Assembly (NCBI GenBank): GCA_036258055.1
Contig: DATAEK010000122.1
Coordinates: 1 to 12,063 of the forward strand
Length of the DNA stretch: 12,063 nucleotides
Direction: 5' to 3'
Source of the DNA: DATAEK01 sp036258055
GTDB lineage: Bacteria > Acidobacteriota > Vicinamibacteria > Vicinamibacterales > 2-12-FULL-66-21
Position numbers and translations under genes: made by a program. The notes beneath the pieces were generated by a model. It worked only from the letters and a program-made list of their open reading frames with translations. It did not search any database and was not told the DNA's origin. Positions within the stretch are counted from its first letter, which is position 1, and every line of letters begins with the position of its first letter. This document shows positions 1 through 5,726 of the stretch, one piece after another.

Positions 1-2
1 TG

Positions 3-2309
3 CTCGTCGCGATTGGCCAGTCCTCTCCGTTCACCATCTACGGCAAGTACGACGATGCGGTCTATCGGTATAACCGGCAAAGCAATCTGTGGAAGGATCT
101 GGGCGCGCACGGTGATAGCACGTATGGGTTCTGGAACGAGTGTCTTGCCGTCGACCCGACGAATTCGGCCGTCGTCATTTCCGGCGGCGTATCGCTCGAG
201 CGAAGCAGCGATGCCGGCGAGTCATGGACGGACGTGGCCCTGGACAGCGACCATCACGCGGTCGCGTTCTCGTCGACCAATCCGTTGATCGTGTACGTCG
301 GAAACGACCATGGCGTTCGCAAAGGCTCCTACACTTCGCTGGAGGACGGGAGCTGGGCGAAGGCTCACAACGGCTTGATCCTCACACACTACAACGGTCT
401 CGGCTCCTCCGGCATTGGACCGAACGTCATCGGCGGCGGAGCGCAGGATAACGGCACACATCGAACCATCGGCGGACTCACGTGGGAGTTGCTGAAGGGA
501 GGCGATGGCGGCGCGTTTCTGTACGACCCCGACGACCCGTACACCATGTGCTACGTCGAATCCTACGCTCTAGGACACGCCGACAACGGAGACGTCTACC
601 GGACGACCGATGGTGGAGCGACCACGGTACCAGCGGACACCAGCGGCTTCAAAGGACCCTTCGTTACGCCCCTGGTCGTCGACCCCGACAGTCCTCAGGC
701 GAACCGAATCCTGTTCGCGGGCGGGACGACGAATGTGCACCGCAGCTCGGACGGCGGGATGTCGTGGAGCGCGAGCAGCCCCAACGTGAATGGAGAGGTC
801 CGTTCGTTGAGCGTGTCGCCAAGAACGTCAGCGGTGATGTATGCGGGTACGCAGGTCGGCGGCGTCTGGCGCAGCACCGACGGTGGCGCGACTCCGGGGA
901 AGTGGAAGCAAATCACGCCGGGGAGCGGGGTCGCGATGCCGGGGCGAAGGATCACCAGCGTCCTGGCGGATCCGCTGGACACCTACGGGGTCTACGTCAC
1001 GTTCGGCGGCCTCGACGCCGCAACCCCGAGCACGCCCGGTCACCTGTTTCACGGCGTCAGCATCGATAACGGGAACACCTACACCTGGGAGAATCGTTCT
1101 GGCGACCTGCCTGATATCCCGGCCTATTCGGTGGCGCTCGATCCTGGCGATCCGAAGCGGATGTGGATCGGCACCGACATCGGAGTGTTCGAGAGCAATG
1201 ACAGCGGCACGAAGTGGGTAGGCGATGACGGACTGCCGAACGTGGTGGTCACCGAACTGCGGGTGCGAAAAGCCGGCGACGTCCTCCGCGCGGCCACGTA
1301 CGGGTGGGGCATGTGGCAGCGACGCATCCAGCCTCCCCTCTCACCGGTCGACGTGTACATTCGCGACAACAAGATGGACACGGGGGAGACCCTCCCCTCG
1401 CCGTACGACGTCGTCGATCCGCAGGTCGCCGGGAGCAAACTGTATTTCTGGGAGAGCCCGGATATCAAAACGAGCCTCGACTCTCCGGCTGTGGATGGTG
1501 TGGAGTTCGACCAGATCTGGGAGTCGGATCCCCTGCGTGGAGAGCCAAATCCGTTGTACGTGCAGGTTCACAACCGCGGATGGACTTCAGCGACCAACGT
1601 GAAGGTCAGAGCCCTCTGGGCGGACGGTGCGGCCGGCTTGCCGCCATTACCCGCTGATTTCTGGAGTACCTTTCCCGGCAATTGGTCTGCCGCCAGCGAT
1701 TGGCACCCGATCGACGCCAATCTGCCGTTCCAGACGATCCCGACGCTGCGGCCGCACACGCCAGCGATCCTCAGTTGGACCTGGGTCCTGCCGTCGAGCG
1801 CATCCGATGACAGCTGCGTGCTCGTGGTGATCTCAGCCGATCAGGATCCCGTGACCCGCAGCGACGCGAACCCTGACGATCTGGTGGTGGATACCGTGTC
1901 TGTCTGGGACAAGCACGTCGCGCATCGGAATCTGCAGGTCACCAACCTTCAGAGTCCACAGGCGGACGCCGACATGGGAAGCACCGAGATCGCGATCGAT
2001 CTGCACAACCCGTACGAGTCTCCCGAGTTTTTTCAGGTGGACATCGATCGCGGAACGCTGCCGTCCGGTACGCGCATCGACGTGCGCCTGGCGGGCAGCG
2101 GCGCGAGCCCGCCCGGCGACTCACGTGTGCTGATTCCCGCACGCTCGCGCGTCCGCGCCCGCATTGCAGTCGATCTGCCAACCACCGTTAAGCCGGGCAG
2201 GACTTTCCGTTTCGCCGTCATCCAACGGCGCAAGGGAAACATCATGGGAGGCAGCACCTATGAACTCCGCGTGCGTCCTGCTTTGATCCGAATCGGGAGA
2301 GCGAAGTAG
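3..2309 (+). CDS. Asp-box (BNR-like) beta-propeller protein with C-terminal Ig-like domains, 5' partial
   Basis: The frame is open from the first complete codon at position 3, so the start lies outside the window; 768 codons are visible. GTG at 234 is only an internal codon, because propeller sequence continues upstream of it. Asp-box motifs (SxDxGxxW type) recur near visible residues 68-75 (SSDAGESW), 201 (TTDGG), 248 (SSDGGMSW), 291 (STDGG) and 398 (SNDSGTKW). They sit on repeated blades such as WIGTDIGVFESN and end in ATYGWGMWQ, as in sortilin/xyloglucanase-type propellers. From about residue 510 the protein becomes beta-rich, with a CARDB-like block (LYVQVHNRGWTSATNVKV), and a second beta domain runs to the end. 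The family is usually secreted. No glycosidase catalytic residues can be assigned, so a carbohydrate- or protein-binding surface role is an inference. The stop is 18 bp from the converging phosphoesterase gene. Confidence 0.85.
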   Translation, partial: LVAIGQSSPFTIYGKYDDAVYRYNRQSNLWKDLGAHGDSTYGFWNECLAVDPTNSAVVISGGVSLERSSDAGESWTDVALDSDHHAVAFSSTNPLIVYVGNDHGVRKGSYTSLEDGSWAKAHNGLILTHYNGLGSSGIGPNVIGGGAQDNGTHRTIGGLTWELLKGGDGGAFLYDPDDPYTMCYVESYALGHADNGDVYRTTDGGATTVPADTSGFKGPFVTPLVVDPDSPQANRILFAGGTTNVHRSSDGGMSWSASSPNVNGEVRSLSVSPRTSAVMYAGTQVGGVWRSTDGGATPGKWKQITPGSGVAMPGRRITSVLADPLDTYGVYVTFGGLDAATPSTPGHLFHGVSIDNGNTYTWENRSGDLPDIPAYSVALDPGDPKRMWIGTDIGVFESNDSGTKWVGDDGLPNVVVTELRVRKAGDVLRAATYGWGMWQRRIQPPLSPVDVYIRDNKMDTGETLPSPYDVVDPQVAGSKLYFWESPDIKTSLDSPAVDGVEFDQIWESDPLRGEPNPLYVQVHNRGWTSATNVKVRALWADGAAGLPPLPADFWSTFPGNWSAASDWHPIDANLPFQTIPTLRPHTPAILSWTWVLPSSASDDSCVLVVISADQDPVTRSDANPDDLVVDTVSVWDKHVAHRNLQVTNLQSPQADADMGSTEIAIDLHNPYESPEFFQVDIDRGTLPSGTRIDVRLAGSGASPPGDSRVLIPARSRVRARIAVDLPTTVKPGRTFRFAVIQRRKGNIMGGSTYELRVRPALIRIGRAK

Positions 2310-2327
2310 CACTTCCTGCAGGAGAGG

Positions 2328-3071
2328 CTATTTCGGTTCGGCGCGAGCAAAAGCGTCGAGCGTTTCTTCCTCGGAGGGCGGGCGAAGAACGGAGCGGATC
2401 GCGAAGTCGTCGGCCTGCGGATAACCTGTGGTCCGAATCCGCTCGGCCGCTCCGTCGAGATCGTAAGCTGTCCGGCGCAGTTGAACGTCACGATCGAGCA
2501 GCATCCAGTACGCACCAGGCCCGCTGAACGACATCCCCACGCTGCCGGCGTTCACCACCCGAGTCCGTCCGATCGTCCGATCGAATGGCATGTGCGTGTG
2601 ACCGCAGACGACCAGGCCTGCGTCGACAGCCTCGAACATCGGCAGGAGCCGGTCGTCAGGCGTACGCCGGGTGAAGATCTCGGTATCGCTTCGCGGCGTG
2701 GCGTGGCAGAAGAGCGTGACACCGACACCAGGTATCTCGAGGCTGAGCGTCGCAGGCCAGCTGTCGAGCAGCGCTTCGTGGTCACGAATCTGCGCGCCCG
2801 ACCAGCGGATGGCCTCGCGGAACGGCTCCGGAACCGCACCGGTCTCGATGCCTCGCATGCGCGCGAGGACCTCGCGGTCTCCGTTGCCGCGAATGAACTG
2901 CACCGGCAGGTCGAGGCTCAACAGATGCTCAATCGTCTCGCGTGGCATCGGACCAGGGACGACGTCGCCGCCGACGATTACCCGATCGATACCCGATTGG
3001 CGGACCTCTTCGAGAACCGCTTCGAGCGCTGGGAGATTGCCGTGAATGTCGTAGAGGGCCGCGACCCGCAT
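2328..3071 (-). CDS. Metallophosphoesterase, YfcE/calcineurin-like family
   Basis: This is a 247-aa cytoplasmic protein of usual family length with no signal peptide. The dinuclear-metal motifs of the calcineurin-like superfamily are all present in order: D8-x-H10 in YDIHGN, D36 in GGDVVPGP, N63 in RGNGDRE, H123 in FCHATP, and G157-H-T-H160 in VCGHTHMPFDR. It should therefore hydrolyse a phosphomono- or phosphodiester using two metal ions; the substrate cannot be read from sequence. The closest family description is the Metallophos_2/YfcE group, which includes phosphodiesterases of unknown physiological substrate. ATG at 3071 places the first metal motif at residue 8, typical for the family. 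It lies 221 bp downstream of the cytochrome b gene on the same strand and is probably a separate unit. A 5-bp stem (CCCGT/ACGGG, 3075-3091) lies just before the start. Confidence 0.9.
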   Translation of the reverse strand: MRVAALYDIHGNLPALEAVLEEVRQSGIDRVIVGGDVVPGPMPRETIEHLLSLDLPVQFIRGNGDREVLARMRGIETGAVPEPFREAIRWSGAQIRDHEALLDSWPATLSLEIPGVGVTLFCHATPRSDTEIFTRRTPDDRLLPMFEAVDAGLVVCGHTHMPFDRTIGRTRVVNAGSVGMSFSGPGAYWMLLDRDVQLRRTAYDLDGAAERIRTTGYPQADDFAIRSVLRPPSEEETLDAFARAEPK

Positions 3072-3292
3072 GAGCCCGTCATTCTAACGGGATCTCATGC
3101 GCGAATCAGCGGCGGCCAGCGGACAAGCGCCCGCGGCCCACGCCGAGCGCGAGCGCGAGGCGTGAGCGAGCGACAGCCTTGAGCCGTTGCAACGCGCAAG
3201 AGCGCGGCGCAACAGCGGCGGGGGTGGGCCCCGACGCATCTGGCAGAGTAGGGCACCGCGAGCACCAAGAAATGCAAGCGGACAGCGAAGAA
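3072..3292. other. Intergenic region with GAGCG-rich repeats and a small hairpin
   Basis: I find no gene in this 221-bp gap between the cytochrome b stop and the phosphoesterase start. Positions 3141-3176 contain loosely repeated GAGCG/CGAGC units without a strict period. Positions 3187-3212 can fold as TTGC/GCAA plus CGCGC/GCGCG around an AAGA loop with a 2x2 internal mismatch. It has no T-run, so a role as terminator of the molybdoenzyme operon is only possible. Confidence 0.4.
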
Positions 3293-3928
3293 CTATGCCT
3301 CTCCCCGCGTCCCCGTCCACATCGACGCGAAGTTGCTCCATCCGTGGAGCGCCACCATCACGAGATGACCGGGGATGAACGCCAGGAGTCCGCACATCGC
3401 GGCGAAGTGCCAGATCCGCACGAGCCGGAAGCCGCCGAGCACGGCGACGAGCCACGAGAGCTGCACCGGCTTGTAGAGCGCGAAACCGGTGACGACGATC
3501 GCGATGCCCAATCCGATCACGCTCGTGTAGGCCAGCTTCTGCAGCGGGTTGTAGGTGCCGCGCTCGCGTGGCTTCGGTCCGAACAGAAAGTAGTGGCGTG
3601 CCATCGGCCACACGCCGTCCAGGTCGGCCCGCGCGAACAGGACCTGCTTGTAGTTGCCGCTGCGCAGTTGATACGCGAGATACACGGTGCCGACGCCTAC
3701 CAGCAGCCACGCGAACGTCAGGTGCCATTGCAGCCCGCCGGCCAGCCACCCGCCAAGGCGGAGTGCCGCGGGCGGCACGAAGAAATCGCGCTCCGGGATC
3801 TTGTCGCCGAAGCTCGGGAACGCCGCGAATATCTCGAGGCCGCTTCCCGCGAGCACGACGACGGCAATCGCGCCGAACCAGTGGCAGAGCCGAACGATCG
3901 CCGGGTGTTCGAGACGCTCGCCGGCCAT
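3293..3928 (-). CDS. Cytochrome b561-type membrane subunit (Ni/Fe-hydrogenase cytochrome b family)
   Basis: This 211-aa integral membrane protein has four hydrophobic helices, near residues 16-34, 64-87, 133-153 and 172-196. Candidate haem-ligand histidines lie at H16 (RLCHWFG), H69 (QWHLTF), H174 (RIWHFA), H188 (PGHLVM) and H195 (ALHGWSNF). That pattern fits the PF01292-type di-haem cytochrome b that passes electrons between the quinone pool and a periplasmic partner. ATG at 3928 was chosen because it overlaps the upstream molybdoenzyme stop as TGATG and puts the first haem helix near the N terminus; the frame open further upstream is a shadow of the molybdoenzyme gene. The coupling implies a two-subunit complex. 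It is not the ferric-reductase-like MsrQ (YedZ) family that partners E. coli MsrP. Confidence 0.88.
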   Translation of the reverse strand: MAGERLEHPAIVRLCHWFGAIAVVVLAGSGLEIFAAFPSFGDKIPERDFFVPPAALRLGGWLAGGLQWHLTFAWLLVGVGTVYLAYQLRSGNYKQVLFARADLDGVWPMARHYFLFGPKPRERGTYNPLQKLAYTSVIGLGIAIVVTGFALYKPVQLSWLVAVLGGFRLVRIWHFAAMCGLLAFIPGHLVMVALHGWSNFASMWTGTRGEA

Positions 3929-4635
3929 CACAGCCCGCCGTGCCAGCTGTAGCCCTGATCCTCCCAGTATCCAATCTCCGGGGACAGGACGTTGGTGACG
4001 CGAAGGCCCACGATGTACTTCGCCTGCTTGTATCCGAGCTTGACGGGCATCACGAGCCGAAGCGGCGCGCCGTGCACCCGCTCGAGCGGCTGGCCGTACA
4101 TCTCGTAGCAGAGCAGCGACTGCGGATGCCGCACGCTCGCCATGTCGAGCGACTCGTAGTAGTCGTCTGCGCACTCGACCTCGAGATATCGCGCGCTGGG
4201 ATCCGCGCCGATGTGGTCGAGGAAATCCGCCGCGCGCACGCCGCCGAAGTTGCCGATGACGCTCCAACCCTCTACGCAGACGTGCTTGGTGTTCTGCAGG
4301 ATCTTCGGAAGCTCCCGGATGGCGTCGAGGGTGTACTCCGCCTCGCGACGAACGAGGCCTGAGACCTTCAGATGCCACTTGTCGAGATCGACACCGGGGT
4401 CGTCGGCCAGATACGAGTTGAGCGGAAAGCGATCGAGCGGCGTAACGTCACGATCGCGGAACGTCGGAGCGAGGTGGGCCCTGCGAAACAGCAGCCCCGA
4501 CGCGAAATCTGAAAATGCCTGACCGTGGCGCACCAGCCATGAGCGACTGGTCGAGCTTGCGAGCAGCCCTGCCGCCACCAGTGGTGTCATCTTGAGCAGC
4601 TCGCGGCGGGTGCGCCTGTCCGGTCCGGACCCCAT
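3928..4635 (-). CDS. Tat-exported molybdopterin-dependent oxidoreductase (sulfite oxidase/MsrP fold)
   Basis: This 235-aa protein opens with a twin-arginine signal: R10-R11-E-L-L-K followed by a hydrophobic stretch (MTPLVAAGLLASS), predicting folded export with cofactor. The body matches the sulfite-oxidase-type molybdopterin fold: C120 in KHVCVEGWS is the expected molybdenum ligand, followed by GNFGGVRAADFL, and the cofactor-binding end HGAPLRLVMPVKLGYKQAKYI (188 onward). The substrate is unknown; family members reduce methionine sulfoxide (MsrP) or oxidise sulfite. ATG at 4635 was preferred over the upstream ATG at 4740, because the extra 35 residues are not signal-like and would run through the promoter motif and most of the divergent intergenic region. 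GAGG lies only one base before this ATG, so the ribosome site is abnormal. It is coupled to the cytochrome b gene by TGATG. Confidence 0.9.
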   Translation of the reverse strand: MGSGPDRRTRRELLKMTPLVAAGLLASSTSRSWLVRHGQAFSDFASGLLFRRAHLAPTFRDRDVTPLDRFPLNSYLADDPGVDLDKWHLKVSGLVRREAEYTLDAIRELPKILQNTKHVCVEGWSVIGNFGGVRAADFLDHIGADPSARYLEVECADDYYESLDMASVRHPQSLLCYEMYGQPLERVHGAPLRLVMPVKLGYKQAKYIVGLRVTNVLSPEIGYWEDQGYSWHGGL

Positions 4636-4644
4636 GCCTCTATT

Positions 4645-4669
4645 TACGCACGAAACGGACCCGTGGATG
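4645..4669 (-). promoter_or_regulatory. Candidate ECF-sigma promoter for the molybdoenzyme-cytochrome operon
   Basis: Read on the minus strand, CATCC (4669-4665) is followed after exactly 16 bases by CGTA (4648-4645). CGTA-type -10 elements and 16-17-base spacers are typical of ECF sigma promoters. A start 6-8 bases downstream would leave only about 3-5 bases before ATG 4635, so the mRNA would be nearly leaderless. The call rests mainly on the identical motif facing the other way on the opposite strand. Confidence 0.45.
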
Positions 4670-4672
4670 TCG

Positions 4673-4698
4673 CAATCCAAGGGGACCGACCTCGCGTA
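4673..4698 (+). promoter_or_regulatory. Candidate ECF-sigma promoter for the fasciclin gene
   Basis: CAATCC (4673-4678) is followed after 16 bases by CGTA (4695-4698), the same ATCC-N16-CGTA pattern found on the opposite strand. The two -35 elements are back to back, 3 bases apart. The predicted start near 4705 gives a leader of about 50 bases before ATG 4755. From memory, mycobacterial SigK, which controls fasciclin genes mpt70/mpt83, uses a CATCC-like -35; that comparison is suggestive only. Confidence 0.45.
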
Positions 4699-4754
4699 GA
4701 GCGAGTGAGAGTCAGGGCAATTCCGCCCGGACCTAGACAAGGAATCGAAGAGTC

Positions 4755-5306
4755 ATGAGGCCTTCACGCTCGTTCACGCTCGCCCTGACAGTGGTCGCGC
4801 TCACAACGGTCGCCTATGCCGCAAAGAACCCGATCGTCGGCGGCAAGGAGATGTTCCCGAACAAGAACATCATCGAGAACGCCGTCAACTCCGCGGATCA
4901 CACGACGCTCGTCGCTGCGGTCAAGGCGGCCGGGCTCGTGGACACACTGCAGGGTCCCGGCCCGTTCACCGTGTTCGCGCCGACGAACATGGCCTTTCAG
5001 AAGCTGCCGGCTGGAACGGTCGACACGCTGCTGAAACCGGAGAACAAGGCGACGCTCACCAAGGTCCTCACCTATCACGTGGTGGCCGGCCGCCTGTCCA
5101 GCGTCGACCTGAAGAAGCAGATCAAAGCGGGGAACGGTACCGCGACCTTGAAGACCGTCAGCGGCGCCACCCTGTGGGCGATGCTGCAGGGCAACGACAT
5201 CGTCCTCAAGGACGAGATGGGCACGATGTCCAGGATCACCCAGGCCAATGTGTTCCAGTCGAACGGCGTCATCCACGTCGTCGACACGGTCGTTCAACCG
5301 AAGTGA
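4755..5306 (+). CDS. Secreted fasciclin (FAS1) domain protein, MPT70-like
   Basis: This 183-aa protein has an N-terminal signal peptide (hydrophobic residues 8-20, likely cleavage after AYA at 22) and then a single FAS1 domain spanning nearly all the rest. The two family signature blocks are visible: H1 (GPFTVFAPTNMAF, 69-81) and H2 (GVIHVVDTVVQP, 171-182), with the conserved YH pair at 107-108 (LTYHVVAGRL). FAS1 domains mediate adhesion or protein interaction in the cell envelope; the single-domain bacterial type is close to mycobacterial MPT70/MPT83. AAGGA at 4739-4743 is the likely ribosome site, 11 bases before ATG. The gene is divergent from the molybdoenzyme operon with a matching candidate promoter, and it ends at a strong terminator, so it is probably monocistronic. 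Confidence 0.93.
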   Translation: MRPSRSFTLALTVVALTTVAYAAKNPIVGGKEMFPNKNIIENAVNSADHTTLVAAVKAAGLVDTLQGPGPFTVFAPTNMAFQKLPAGTVDTLLKPENKATLTKVLTYHVVAGRLSSVDLKKQIKAGNGTATLKTVSGATLWAMLQGNDIVLKDEMGTMSRITQANVFQSNGVIHVVDTVVQPK

Positions 5307-5322
5307 GCGGGCCTGGCCACAT

Positions 5323-5354
5323 CGGGCGCGGCGCCGAAGCCGCGCCCGCTTTTT
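5323..5354 (+). terminator. Rho-independent terminator of the fasciclin gene
   Basis: A 10-bp GC-rich stem (CGGGCGCGGC, 5323-5332, pairing with 5339-5348) closes a 6-base loop (GCCGAA) and is followed by C and TTTTT (5350-5354). It begins 17 bases after the fasciclin stop codon. Confidence 0.88.
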
Positions 5355-5370
5355 GGCGTGCTGTAGTTAG

Positions 5371-5619
5371 ACTGACGATCCGCGAAAGAGCGGCGTGACG
5401 ACGGAGGGGAGCCTCGCGAATCTGGAAGTCGGCTACAAACTGACCCGGTCGATTCGCCTGGCTCTCGATGTCTTCAATCTCTTCGACGCCAAAGACAGCG
5501 ACATCGATTACCTCTACGCGTCGCGGCTGCAGGGTGAACCCCTTGATGGCATAACCGACATCCACTTTCATCCCGCTTTACCGCGGACGGCGAGATTGAG
5601 TCTGGTCGTGATTTTCTAA
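5371..5619 (+). pseudogene. C-terminal remnant of a TonB-dependent outer-membrane receptor
   Basis: The frame is open from just after a TAG at 5368 to TAA at 5617-5619, about 82 codons. From about 5410 it reads like the last strands of a TonB-dependent receptor barrel: LEVGYKLTRSIRLALDVFNL, FDAKDSDIDYLYASRL, then GEPLDGITDIHFHPALPRT, ending in alternating hydrophobics and a terminal Phe (SLVVIF), the usual outer-membrane beta-barrel signature. A complete receptor needs roughly 600-900 residues, yet the fasciclin terminator lies only 16 bp upstream, so plug and most of the barrel are gone. GTG at 5395 could start a 74-aa peptide, but no signal peptide is present. I interpret it as a deletion remnant; the retained reading frame suggests the loss is not ancient. 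Confidence 0.72.
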
Positions 5620-5647
5620 AAACGAGGGCTCACCTGATCGAACGGGC

Positions 5648-5689
5648 AGAGCGTGGAAGCGGGAAGCGGAAAGCGAGAGACGTGAGCAA
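5648..5689 (+). repeat. Degenerate heptanucleotide tandem repeat
   Basis: Six consecutive 7-base units share the GGAAGCG consensus: two exact copies (5655-5661, 5662-5668), GAAAGCG (5669-5675), and the more diverged AGAGCGT, AGAGACG and TGAGCAA on the flanks. It lies in the gap between the receptor remnant and the LVIVD gene and abuts the hairpin at 5688. Nothing coding is seen here. Confidence 0.6.
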
Positions 5690-5718
5690 CGCGGGGCGCC
5701 TCACTGGCGCCCCGCGTT
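5688..5718 (-). terminator. Perfect 13-bp hairpin downstream of the LVIVD gene
   Basis: AACGCGGGGCGCC (5688-5700) pairs perfectly with 5706-5718 around the loop TCACT. It begins 8 bases past the LVIVD stop (read on the minus strand) and lies after the receptor remnant on the plus strand. No T-run follows on either strand, so it may be a transcript-end stabiliser or a bidirectional barrier rather than a classic intrinsic terminator. Confidence 0.55.
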
Positions 5719-5726
5719 GATCCTGA

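Noticed and set aside
3075..3091. Stem CCCGT/ACGGG before the phosphoesterase start as a riboswitch or terminator
   Set aside because: Only 5 bp with a 7-base loop and no T-run; such stems are common by chance in this composition.
2481..3182. Long plus-strand frame over the phosphoesterase
   Set aside because: Opposite strand carries all five metal motifs of a metallophosphoesterase; the plus frame shows no domain and biased Arg/His composition.
3929..4378. Upstream extension of the cytochrome b frame
   Set aside because: This part is Arg/Ala-rich shadow of the molybdoenzyme gene in another frame; the TGATG overlap and the haem helix fix the start at 3928.
4696..4717. Possible third heptanucleotide repeat in the divergent promoter region
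   Set aside because: Only three weakly similar units; not distinguishable from chance.
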